From contig OZ234496.1 in NCBI GenBank assembly GCA_965153455.1, positions 16,050,304 through 16,114,303 of the forward strand: a stretch of 64,000 nucleotides of DNA, read 5' to 3'. This document shows, piece after piece, positions 43,001 to 54,571 of this stretch (positions within the stretch are counted from its first letter, which is position 1; each line of letters opens with the position of its first letter). The notes below the pieces were generated by a model. The model did not search any database, was not told where the DNA came from, and worked only from the letters and a program-made list of their open reading frames with translations. Source of the DNA: Sphagnum compactum. Its lineage: Eukaryota > Bryophyta > Sphagnopsida > Sphagnales. A program made the position numbers and the translations under genes.

Positions 43001-43219
43001 CCATTAGAATGGGTTTCAAACCATCTTGGCGATCTTTTGAATCTTCAAACACAAGAATACAAGACATGTTATAAGTCATAGACACAATTTAGTTTTAAAA
43101 TGAGGAATGTAAGGCCTGCAAAAGGATGATCAAGGTGCTTCCAATTGGTTGGAAGGTTGAGTTTTACATCCCCACATAACAAATAACAATCAAAGAATGG
43201 GTTTTTTTTACACATTTAA
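40036..43219. other. AT-rich gene-free region
   Basis: About 3.2 kb with no supported frame, RNA gene or clear repeat. Probably strongly decayed repeat DNA. Confidence 0.5.
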
Positions 43220-43302
43220 CACAAACAATATGCCAATGTTAATAATATACATCACTAAAGAATTTTGTGATGCATACATTTAACATTGGCATATTGTTTG
43301 TG
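43220..43302. repeat. Near-perfect 83-nt hairpin (inverted repeat)
   Basis: Arms 43220-43255 and 43267-43302 are complementary over 36 positions. The outer 23 bases pair perfectly and the inner part has about four mismatches around an 11-nt loop. The size and pairing resemble a plant pre-miRNA or a minimal foldback transposon. No known miRNA was recognised. Transcription is not shown by sequence. Confidence 0.8.
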
Positions 43303-43989
43303 AGGTACGTGAGGGTTCCACCATCCTTATAGAGGTGCCAATGTAGAGGTGTGTATGATGGAGGGAGTTTCTATTTTTTGGGATATGGCTATGAAAAGCA
43401 CAAGAGGTATAAAAATGATGTGTTTATGTTCATCCATAGTGGTATAACTTTTAAGGTTTTACTTGAGAAAGGAAGCAAAGATGAAGGAGAAATATGATAC
43501 CAAGAAAGAAAGAAGGAAAGCATATGAGCAATTGAAGACTTGGTTTCTACTTTATGACCTTAATGGCTTTACACATGCTCATTGGTCCTGAAACAAATAA
43601 TATTTTATTAATACGTTGACACCAAACAATGAACCAAAAAGTGCTCACATTTCCTATTATTGGCCCCAAGAGTTTTTGGCCCCAACTTCTAGTCTAAAGC
43701 ATGCCTTATATTTGACATGCCTTCAAATTACACTTCAAACACACATGTTGTAGGCCTACCCTAAACAATATTTTTTCTTATTGTGAAGAAGAATGCAACT
43801 CAAGGATTTAATTTGTTTGAAATGGATCCCTACAATTTTCGACAATGCATTGGCATCTAAAGTGACTTGAGTCTTAATTATTTCCAATTTTTACATGTTT
43901 TTGATTAAATAATACTAATGTTGAACATGTATGAATATAACCAATTTAATACCAAGACTATGTTCATGGGTGATATATTGTAATATAAT
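43303..43989. other. AT-rich gene-free region
   Basis: No feature supported in this stretch. Frames are short and unconserved. Confidence 0.45.
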
Positions 43990-44965
43990 GCAATTCATAT
44001 TAGTTAGTCAATGAGTGCCTTCATAACATTTTTAAAATTTTTTTTTTGAAATAGTAATATTTAGTGGCCCATGAACAATTTTTTTGGAACTTGGAGCATT
44101 ACTCAATGGGAGCAACTCTTTGGACCCCCATTTGCAACATAGGAACAAATGTATTTCCCAACATCCTACCTTTTCAATTTATCTACATGAGAGTTGAACT
44201 TTGGGCAAACCATATGGGATAAAATTGAAGTGCTTTTGGAACCACCTTAAAGGAACAACTTGGGAACTTGGGGAACCTCAAAAAAACATGATGAAAACAT
44301 GTTGGGAACAAGGAAGGAAAACAAAATAACCCCACCCACCTTGCCTCGAAAGGAAAAAATAGGGCCAATCATGAGCACACATTGAGCCTTTCTACTAGTT
44401 GCATGAAATTTCTATTTCCAAAATAGTTTGTCATTGTTTTTGGCCTGGGCTAATGGTAGGGATAGAAATTTGGGGTACTTATTTAATTTTTAATTCATAT
44501 TAATTAGTTGGGGGTGCCTCACAAATGCAATTTTTGTTTTTTTTTTTCATTAATTTCGTCATGAAATTTGATTGGCCCATTGCAAAAAAAAGTTGAAACT
44601 ATGGAAGCTCCCAAAATAGAACACTCTATGGAAAGATGGAGTGCCTCCCCCTTTGGCCCACCTATATAAGTGAGAAAGGGAGGACTTTGCGCAAAACATA
44701 TGGGATTAAAGTGAGGTGCTATTGGGAACACCCTTGGAGAACACATTGCGAACCTAATGGGAATTTGAAAGGAACATGTTGGGAACAAAAAATGAAAAAA
44801 ATCCCCCTCCCATTTCCCCACCCAAAACTTAAAAGAAAAAAAATCAAAACACTTTGAGTGCATGCTGAACTTTCCCATGGGCTGCATGAAATTTCTATTT
44901 CCAAAACTGGTCATCACCATTTTTGGTCTGGGCTAATACCCCCATTATAAATTGGGCTAGGGGTA
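43990..44965. repeat. Diverged tandem duplication, period about 480-500 bp
   Basis: Two head-to-tail copies start with AATTCATATTA(G/A)TTAGT near 43991 and 44491. They share CATATGGGAT(A/T)AAA, AACATGTTGGGAACAA, TGCATGAAATTTCTATTTCC and GGCCTGGGCTAAT / GGTCTGGGCTAAT in the same order. The second has a TATATAAGTGAG motif resembling a TATA box. Adjacent LTRs or a small non-autonomous element could explain this, but no primer-binding site was recognised. Confidence 0.7.
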
Positions 44966-46556
44966 TTAATTCAGGTTCAATGAGTTGCAGGATACAATAT
45001 ATTGTCCCCACATACCAACTAAAAATCAACCACAGACCTTAAAAACCAGGTTGGTATGAAAGTTAAAAAAAAGATCCAATTAAGTACCAATACTTGGATG
45101 GTATGAATTGCTTTCAAAAGATTCAATAAATATTTGTACAAGTATTTATACTAGTTGTTATGTTCAAAAGTTCGTAAAACATCGACGCTTCTTTTCCTTT
45201 GTAATTTCAGGTCGTTCCCAAGCCTGAATCTATCTTGTTTGATTTGCTCACTTACCTTAGACTTACCTGAGATTTACATACGTTTATTGGATCTTTCAAA
45301 ATTTGAAATGCCCAATACAACCTCTATAGGGCTTCTCGAATTCAAAAGATCTAGTTTTATGTTTAGTTGCTTCACAAAACATTTGAAAAATACCATTGTT
45401 TTATGTAGGGGAAGGTCTCGTTATGGAGGCCTTCCGGATTTTTGACCTACCGACCTTGAGGATTTCAAATTTAGAAGTCTCTTCCCATAGTGGGACCTTC
45501 TCCTATATATATGTGACAAAAAAAATTAACATACCTAAAACCTCTAGAGCTCCATACATTGTAATTGACAATTGTTTATAACAAGTCATGGATTTATTCA
45601 TTACTGTTTTGTTTCTTAGAGTCTACCATCAATTTTTACAACCTAAACCTTTGCTATGCCTTACTTTTTATAAAGTGCGTTGATAGTGTGTAGATTATGA
45701 ATTCGAACTACCTACTAAGACGAAATTCTAAGCATGGATAGTTTGTAGAGATGTTTGGATCAAATCATTATGGAATCTCTCAATAAGCCATCTTGGTTTT
45801 ACACCTAATCAATTTTAGCATTTCAACTGCATAGAATCTCTCCCACCAATTCACTCAGGTCTTTGACAAAAATGAAACAAAATCCCACATCAACAAAAAT
45901 TTCACAATATCTCCTCTTAACACATTGCGATACCCATATCTCTGGAGTTCGGCAACACATGTGTTTCAATTTCTCGAATGCCATTTCTCATAAATTCCTC
46001 ACAACCCAAACTGATTTCCCTAAGACCAGTCATCATTGTTCCCTATTTTGAGTTTCATCGCCTCCAACATCTCTATTCGGTTTATTCATGCACATGAATT
46101 TGTCTGCTTCGTAATCCTAACTCTAGTACGCAATGGAAGAATACTTAGAAGCAGAGTCCACTAAAACCAATAGTTGAGGGCATTCTTCCCATCAACCATT
46201 AACTTGACAAAGCTTAAAAACTACCACTCTCCAATGTGTTACCTCATTCAATAGCAAACAAACACAACCCAAAGGATGATGAAATAAAAAAATGGCAATG
46301 AGCACTAGGAAGCTTTTTTTTAGCCAAATCTGGCTTCAAACCAGATATTAAGTACAAATGTTTAATAAACCCTTCTATGTTTATGGCTATACCATCAAAA
46401 CCAAATATTAAATAATCGGGGGATTTTTAATTTTTGATTTCTCACTTCTGGCGATTGAAGCCCTTCAAAGTCACTTCATATTCTTATTTTTTATTTCTCT
46501 TTTTGGCGAAATTTTGCCAGTGAAAAAACCAGCACCCCCAAGCAGTTGTGCCAATT
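44966..46556. other. Intergenic, no gene supported
   Basis: Moderately AT-rich. Frames such as 45155-45445 lack domains. The right part approaches the REV1 leader. Confidence 0.45.
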
Positions 46557-46594
<38 letters not shown>

Positions 46595-46612
46595 GAGGGA
46601 GAGAGAGAAACC
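46557..46612. repeat. (TG)n(AG)n microsatellite
   Basis: About eight TG units are followed by a long AG/GA run broken by AGAGGG. It lies about 0.8 kb before the REV1 start codon, probably in or near the promoter. Confidence 0.9.
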
Positions 46613-46895
46613 AAAGAGAGCACTACTGGAAGTGGCAGCAGATCTTTCTCAAGTCTTCAGCATCAAGTCTGTGGCGATTTTCCTTCCCCAACTGAGGAGG
46701 ACTGAGGAAGACAAAGGTTGAACATGATGGTACTGTGTCCCTTCACTCACGGAGCAAAAGCTCACACACCCGATCAAAGGCTTTTGGTGTACAGATTCCT
46801 CCAGTTTCTCAAAATTCATGGCTGTCGTGATAAACCCATGACACACTGGTAAGAATTGGCTGGTGATCTGCTGCACGAGAATGACGAATTTCAGG

Positions 46896-47420
46896 AGAGA
46901 TTCTTGATGAGGGATCGCTCTTCACTCTCTTGTGAAGGAGCTCGTTACATTCGCTCAGCAACAGGATTAGGGTTTACGGCGTAGGTCAGTGGAGCGTTTA
47001 TGAGGACGGTGCTCCTTTGGGTGGAGGAGAAGGGACAGAGGTACAGGGATATGGCAAGCGCGAGAGTTCCACCTTTCAATTCTCTTTTGAAGGAGCTCGT
47101 TAGAAATGCTCGGCAACAGGATTAGGTTTTAGGGCTGTAGCCGGTGGAGCGTGTGTAAGGACGCTGCCCCTTTGGGTTCCGAGGTGGAGGAGGAGGGACA
47201 GAGGAAGATGTATATGGCAAGCGAAGAAGGGGTAGAGAGAGAAGACAGTTCACTTCTCTTTTGAAGGACCTTGTTAGATATGCTCAGCAACAGGATTAGG
47301 GTTTAGGGTTTATGGCTTAGGTCGGTGGAATATATATGAGGACGGTGCTCTTTTTGGTTCCGAGGTGGAGGAGGGACAGAGGAACAGGGATATGGCAAAT
47401 GAAGAAGGGATAGAGATCAA
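46896..47420 (+). repeat. Triplicated REV1 leader and start-codon region
   Basis: Three head-to-tail copies of about 155-178 bp. Each has GAAGGA(G/C), then GCTC(G/A)GCAACAGGATTAGG, GGTGGA(G/A), TTTGGGT/TTTTGGT, GGGACAGAGG and TATGGCAA. The copied ATGGCAA occurs at 47051, 47214 and 47392. Only the third opens the REV1 frame. The first opens a 24-codon and the second a 16-codon upstream ORF; the second starts MASEEGVERED, clearly related to the real MANEEGIE. Each copy carries an ATTAGG(G)TTT telo-box-like motif. Confidence 0.9.
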
Positions 47421-50400
47421 ACCAAGGATGGAGGAGGATGATGACGAGAGGTCATCAGCTGCAAGGAAGAAGAGGAAGGAATTGGAGGTAGCGGCAGCAT
47501 CTGGTATGGCTTGGGGGGCAAAATCTTTCAGTGCTGCAAAGATCAGCAGCATCAGAGAGAAGGACCCTGGAAGCATCAGTGATTTTGGCAGGTTAAAATC
47601 CTTTTGTCTCTTCTCTAGGCATTCTTCTTGCTAATGGTGTCAGAGAATTTTTAATGTGGATTCAGACAACCTGTGTTTCTATACTATTCAATTGGTTCTG
47701 TGTGTTTGCTGTTGGGCATGACAGGTATATGGCAGAGAAAAGGCGGAAGCTACATGTGCAATATGATTCAGATTCTGCCAACAAGCTTCTAAGGTAAACC
47801 ATTGGTAACCCCTGAGATTCCTGCAAAAAATTCCCATTCAAAGGGTGAAGAGATACCCCGTAATTCATTCTCAAAGCAACAACTTCTGGAATTCAAGACT
47901 GCATTCAAGATGTAAAATTTGCTTTTGGTCAATGAAATAACCTCAAAAAGTTAAGAGATTCAGAAAGAGTTAGAAGAACATTGTTCATGATTTTGTGTTG
48001 GAGGTGTTGGTTTGCTTGCAACCTCATTGAATTATGGTCTGTAGTCTCAGTTTTCTCATGGCTACACTCCTGAAATACTGTTCCTGAAAAAGTAGTTAGA
48101 GAGGATTGTGGAATCTTGGGAACATATCATTGCATGGTAAGTTAGTCAGCTGAAAGTGCAGTGTTTTTATGTGTTTGGAATTGTCCTGAGCTGGTGAATG
48201 GAAATTGCAGTGGTGCAACAGCAGCAGCTGCAGCCCAGCACAGTAAAGAAGGTCACCTTGCAGTTGTAGACAACAACTCCACCAAAAACTTATTCAAAGG
48301 GGTGTCTATTTGGGTGGATGGATTCACTATACCCTCGCATCAGGTTTGCTACTCTCTTCAACACCAACCTAAACTGGTAAATTCAACTTCTCCTTTAGCA
48401 ATCTACCCTGATGATCTCAAGGCACTCATGAACTCCACTGTCTTGTCCAGGAACTGCGCCATCTGATGCTGCGGTATGGGGGCATATTTGAGAACTATTT
48501 CAGGAGGGACCTTGTAACTCACATCATATGCTGCACTCTTCCTGACAGCAAGATCAAAGACCCAAGGTGAGTTCCATTGCCTTTTCTGCTGTTCTTTCCA
48601 TGTAATATGCTGTTTGTCTCACCAGTTTGATTTTCAGACAAGTACTAATTGCTGACCGGATTTGTCATCCAGGTCCTTGAGTCGAGGACTGCCCATTGTG
48701 AGACCTGAATGGATTGTGGACAGTATTGCTGCAGCTCGAGTGCTTCCCTGTAGGTTCATCTTGTGACATGGCCAATACTTTAGTCATTGTTCCATGATAT
48801 TTTTTAACCCCTGAAAGTTCACAACCTCACTTTCAACCTATGCAAAGATTTTAGGTTTATGTAGGTCTGGATTACAGAAATTGTGCTGTTTGCATAGTGC
48901 AAGTCCTCTTGGTTGTTTATTGTGAATTTTGTTTGTTGAATTTTTGTCTTTGAAGGGGGGACCTACCAACCTCAACGGATTGCTTTTGAGCATCCACACC
49001 AACGCACATTACAATCATCTTTTAAACACATTGATGGGCCTGCTGCAACCTCAAGCAAGGAAGCAGATCCAACACATCTTGAGGGTGTCAATGCACAGAT
49101 GCTCCATCCACGCTTTGACTCAAAAACTGAGAGTGGAGAGACACTGTTAAACTCAGCAGAGAGACTACAAATCACTGCAGAAGGTCAGGATGCCAGGGTT
49201 GATTCTGTCAGTGTGTGAAGCTACTTAGCATGGAATCTTGAGATTTGTTGGTTCCTCATAGATTTGTCTTTTATATTGTCATGAATTTAGGGTTTAGGGT
49301 TTAGGGTTCTGGTCTTCAAGCTAGATGCTTGTGGTAGTATCCTGGCACAGTATTCTTCCAGTTAACATGGGCAGGCTATGTTTGCAGGTGTGCATGTACC
49401 ACACCCGCCAAGCCCTGGAGGTGACGATTTGCAACCAACTGAAGCTTGTGCACGTAGGATAGATGCAAGGGAAAGGCCAATGCTTCCAAATCCAGAAAGC
49501 TTGAAAAGGATTCATGAGGAGAGCGGAGTCATAGCTAGAAAAATCAACAGTGAAACAAGTAGTCTTGCTCAAAATGCTGTCCGAACACATTCAACAATTG
49601 GTGATAAGAATTTTGTTCAGAATTATTACAAGGCAAGTAATGGAGTTTGTGCTTCACAAGTTGGAGAAAAATATGAATATCTAGGCTACTGTGTTTGTGT
49701 CTCACCAAGCTCACATGATAGCTTCTATGATGATACAGAATTCAAGGCTGCATTTTATTGGAACATGGCGAAATCGATATCAAAGCCTTGTTGGGGCATT
49801 GGCGAGGAACAAAAGACCTAATAATAAGCTGGAGAATCCAGATATTAAAGCTACCTCCATCCCCACCATCATTCATATTGACATGGCAAGTGCTTGCTTG
49901 TTCTTCTATGAATGGCATCAAAAGGGTCTCTTTACATCTCTCTCAACTAGGGTTGAACTGTCCCAGTATGAAAATAGGGATGTTTTGCTAAGGAGTGGAT
50001 GATTTGGTGACCTGCAGGATTGTTTCTTTGTGGCAGTGGTTATTAGGGAGCGCCGAGAATTGGATGGCAAGCCCGTGGCAGTATGCCACTCTGATAGTGC
50101 TCGAGGCACAGCAGAAATCTCATCAGCAAACTACCCAGCAAGATCTTTTGGTATTTTTAATTAAACTAGCCATCAAACTAGCCATCAAAATCTTTTGGTA
50201 GAAGATTTAGAGTGCTATGGTCCTCCTTGAACAAGATTCTGAGAAGTGTTTGGGAATGGCAGGAATAAGAGCAGGCATGTTTGTACGTGATGCTAAAGCA
50301 CGCTGCCCAGACCTGGAAATAGTACCCTACAACTTTGAAGCATATGAACAGGTAATATCAACACTTTTTCTGTGACAGTCAACCTGCTGCAAGAGATTTA

Positions 50401-53400
50401 TAGATCCAGCAGTGATTTTTTTCCTGTTGTTAGCATGAGGAGAGTTCTGTTGTTCTAGTAGAGGTTTTAGGGTTCTAGTAGAATTTCTTGCTGTTTGACT
50501 ATTCTTAATGTTAGCAACAGGTTGCAGATCAGGTGTATGATATATTGCACCGTCACTGTTCCACTGTTCAGGCAAGTGCTACCATCAGAATTCTTTGATC
50601 ACTTTGTGTTTTTTCATTCCTATTTGCAAGGCAGAATTCCAGAAATATAAACCATTTTGAGTTCCTGAACCTCCTCCACAGATGCCATGCAAAAAGTAGA
50701 TGATGTTAGGCATGTTTTTGGATGTGGGTTGTTGGTGCAGGCAGTAAGCTGTGATGAGGCATTTTTGGACGTGACAGGTGAAGGAGACCCGAATCAGATT
50801 GCAACAACCATAAGGCAGGAGATCTTTGACATGACAAAGTGCACTGCAAGTGCTGGCATTGCAGGAAACATGTTACTAGCTCGCTTGGCAACACACAAGG
50901 CAAAACCCAATGGCCAGTTTTACATTCCGCCTGCTGATGTACTTTTTCTTACCCATTTCCACTCTTTCTATCCGGCTCTCTTTCCTATTTCAAATCATGC
51001 ACGAGACAACAACCTCATTCACTAAATGATTTTTTGTGTGAACAGGTGGAGAAATTCATGGCAGGTCTATCAGTAGAGGACCTGCCAGGAGTTGGATGGA
51101 TGTTGCGGAAGAAGCTCCATTCACACAAGCTTTACAAGTGTAGTGACCTGCTTAGTGTATCCAAGGTATAATTCCTTTTAGTGAAGGTGTAAAAACTTCA
51201 GAATTCTTTATGGGCACTACTAGTCTCATGTATGCTGCAGTGTATTTGTGTGTCATCTTCATTCTCATGCAAATGTGACCACAAGAAGCAGAGTACAATG
51301 ATACTGAACATGCTTGAGGAATGCTGATCAGCAACTTGTATGATTGTGGCAGAGTTTTTTGCAACAAGAGTTTGGCCAGAAGACAGGCAACATGTTGTGG
51401 TCATATGCTCGAGGCAGTGATGTCCGCCAGGTTCAACCAGCACAGGTTTCTTCCATGCTAACATGCCTGATGCATCTACATGGGTCAGTGAAGTTCATGG
51501 GGCTTAACATAAAAGGTGCATGTGCTTACCTTGGTGCATATACCTTGGCATGTGCACATACACTGGCAGCATATACCTTGACTTTTTTGTATGGAACCCT
51601 ACAGGAGCGGAAGTCAATTGGAGCTGAAGTAAACTGGGGTGTACGGTTTTTGTGCCCTGAAGATGTAAGGCTGATTTCATTTAGTTTTTGCAGCAGATGA
51701 AATTGCATTGGTGTCCAGTGTGAGATATTTAGGTGATTACCTTCTATGGGTTGATAACTGGATTCAAATTGCAGGCAGAACACTTCTTGGTATCACTCAG
51801 TAATGAGGTATCAGCACGTTTGCAGACTGCTGCTGCTCGGGGCAGAACAATCACACTGAAGGTACTTAACCTTCATGCTGTGATGTGTGAGAACAAGGGA
51901 CTGGCTTCTCCTTGCTCTGGATTAGTCAATGTTACTCTTCTTTTCCAATTTTTTTGGAAGTGCTGCCAATTTCCATTCTGGGGGTCACTGTCTTGCATAG
52001 GTCAAGCGGCGAAAGGAAGGGGAGGGAGAACCAGTTAAGTTCATGGGATGTGGTGTTTGTGACAGCTTCAGTCGCTCAGAATCTGTAAGGTTCATGCTCC
52101 TATCACTGGTTGCATGCTGGAGTTGCCATGGAAAATGACTTGAAGCATGTTTTTACCATATCTGCTTGTTGCACATGTGCAGGTGGCATGTGCTACTGAT
52201 AGTGCAGAGGTCTTGCTTCAGATTAGCCGACAGTTGTTCAACTCTTTTCATCTCGGTATGCATTTGATGTCACAGGATTTGTGTTCTTTGCAAAGTTGTT
52301 AGTGGAATTTGGTTTGCAAGTTGTAGCTAAAGTTTTCTGATGGCATGAGTCCAGGTTTGAGAAAGTTTGAAGGGTCTCCTGTTACAGATTTGTATACTTT
52401 TTGGGTCAGTTTTAGTTGGTTTATGAGCACAGGTTTTTTGAATCTGTCATGGGTTGCTTGCAGATGTGTGTGAAGTGCGGGGTGTTGGCCTCCAAGTGAC
52501 TAAGCTTGAATCAGTTGCCTTGGCCCAACCATCTTCATGTAAAACCTTCTCATACTGTTACTTGGCTGTATGTACACAGATATTCTCAAAGTTTCTGCTT
52601 TTATACAGATTTACTGCAATATGTTTCCCTACTGTGCAACTTTTGTCAGGGTGAATGTCCACAGTAATGTTTTTCATAAGCACATATTGTCATAGACATG
52701 CTTAGAATTCTCCATTGTAGAGGTGATTCATTAAGTCCTTCTCCGTGGTTATGGTGGTTCTTGATCTTAGAGCTGCTTGGAAGCAACTGCAGGTGGTCAG
52801 ACAGGACAGCAGCAAGCATTGGAGTCATGGCTAGCTCAACAACCTAAGCCTGTTGTAAAAGAGCTTCCTGGACTTGAGGACAGTATCAGTGTACAAGAGG
52901 TGAAGTCATTCAGTACTGAGAGTGATCAACCACCAAATACAAACCCTGGAATCACTGATGACTCAAAGTTGTGCCCTGACCCACTGGCTAAGGAGCAATT
53001 GGCTCCTTCTGTAGGTACACGAATAGCTCCTTGCGCTTGTCAAAAACTTTTTCTTGTTCATTATGTGTCAATGTTTGCTGCCCATTCACTTAGAGTCAAT
53101 TCATTTGTGAGCTCATTGGCTGTACTTGTTCCATTTGTGGCTTTTGCATGGTGAAAGCAGAAGGGTTATTTGTACTGAACATATTACAATAGTGTTGCAA
53201 GCAGTTTCTGAAGCACCAATGGGGACAGATGCAAAGGTTAACATTTCCTCCAAGGCAAGTACTGGTGTAAATGGGAGGCTTCAGTCATGGGGTAAGAAAA
53301 CTGACAAGAAACCAGCAAGTGCACCAATGGGGTTGCCTCCAATTTCAGAGATTGACCCATCTGTTCTGGCATCACTTCCACCTGAAATTTTAGCTGAAAT

Positions 53401-54571
53401 TCAAGAAGCTTATGGGGAGCTTCTATCTCATCCTCTACCCAGACCAAGCAAATCAAAGGGAAGTAGTTCCACAATTCACTCATTCAGTCCAAAGAAGATG
53501 GACAACGTAACTTTGAACAACAAAGTAGAACAAATGACACACAGAGGACAGAAGTGCAAAAGTGGTCAGACAGGGGAGAGAAAGGAATTGGGGTTACAAC
53601 CTGGAGAACCATCAGGGTTGGCTTCTGAAAATGATTCAGAAATCATGGCATTGCCACCTGCATCACAGGTATCTCAGCCCTCTTTTGTATGACACAGTAA
53701 ACTTTCCTGCAAATCATAAAGTAGAATGGAGATTTGGCAATTTGGTGTGCTAGTATTGCTCACATTGTCACTGTTTGTCTTTTACTCAGACTAGCTGTTG
53801 TTTCTGCCTGTAGCTTGACCCATCTGTGATGGAGGCACTGCCATTGGTAATGCGGCGTGAACTTGAGCAAGAATACAAGCGACAAAGACCTGATGGAAGG
53901 CAAAGACCACAGGTCCCAAAGCCTTTGAAAGTCAAACAACAAGCCTCTAAGTCAGCACTCTCATTATCAACTTGTGTCCAGGATAGTCATGGGCCATCTT
54001 CAAGTGAGTCAGCAGTTAAGAAACAAGCTATTGAATTGGCACCGCTTGATGATCTTTGGCTTGGATCACCACCAAAATGGGTTACATTATTCAAGGGAAC
54101 AAAGGTTGCAGGTGAGTGTGCAGCTTTCGAATTTCTTAAACTAAGGTGATCACACTTCTTCTGTAGGTTGAAGCAGCTAACAGAATTATGCAACCTAGTA
54201 TTTCTAGCTGATATATGCAGCACTCTTACTACTGCTCTGGAACATCACAACAAGTTGCAGGCCTCAACAGTTTGCAACTTCTCTCAGAACATTATGTTGC
54301 TGGAATGTCATCATCAAAGTGCTTGTCATCCATTTTTCTATCACTGCTTCCCTGCTTGATGGAAGACAGTGGTCCTACCACTCAAACAGAGGTTCAGACT
54401 GTCATCCAAAGTTGTGTGGAGTTGGTGAAACAATACACTCAACTCACAGTGGCGCACGATGTGGAAGAAGTATACATGGTCATGCGTATTATGAAGAGAA
54501 TGGGTGGAAAGTCCTCATTGTGGAAGGCTGTCGAAGAGCTTGCAGTACCATCAATTCAGGTGCAGGATTGA
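47392..54571 (+). CDS. REV1: DNA repair polymerase REV1 (Y-family, translesion synthesis)
   Basis: Deoxycytidyl transferase and scaffold for translesion synthesis. Twenty-three exons: 47392-47591, 47725-47793, 48211-48343, 48451-48566, 48673-48749, 48956-49183, 49388-49632, 49739-49885, 50018-50150, 50263-50351, 50521-50571, 50741-50938, 51046-51165, 51353-51445, 51605-51664, 51775-51861, 52001-52084, 52183-52255, 52464-52538, 52793-53014, 53205-53668, 53814-54111, 54261-54571. About 1190 residues (Arabidopsis about 1105). BRCT at about 117-200 (FKGVSIWVDGFTIPSHQ, WIVDSI). Palm HIDMDCFF places Asp404/Asp406; SCDEAFLD gives Asp501/Glu502. Ubiquitin-binding motifs IDPSVLASLPPEIL near 884 and LDPSVMEALP at 989 precede a C-terminal partner-binding region. 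Introns 7, 8 and 11 are GC-AG. Exon 20 could instead start at 52784 and exon 21 at 53202. Confidence 0.95.
49286..49306 (+). repeat. Interstitial telomere-type block (TTTAGGG)3
   Basis: Three exact tandem plant telomere units lie in REV1 intron 6. They could have been inserted during double-strand-break repair, or arise by chance from the TTAGGGTTT-rich composition seen also in the REV1 leader. Confidence 0.85.

Noticed and set aside
44183-44920. Minus-strand frames in the 44-kb duplication
   Set aside because: Both copies give similar Phe/Pro-rich frames because the DNA is duplicated, but they start and stop at different points and show no domain.
49633-49821. Open reading through REV1 intron 7 as an alternative C-terminus
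   Set aside because: The frame from exon 7 runs on for about 63 codons, but the sequence bears no similarity to REV1, while the downstream frame beginning NSRLHFIGTWRNRY matches the family exactly with a GC-AG junction.
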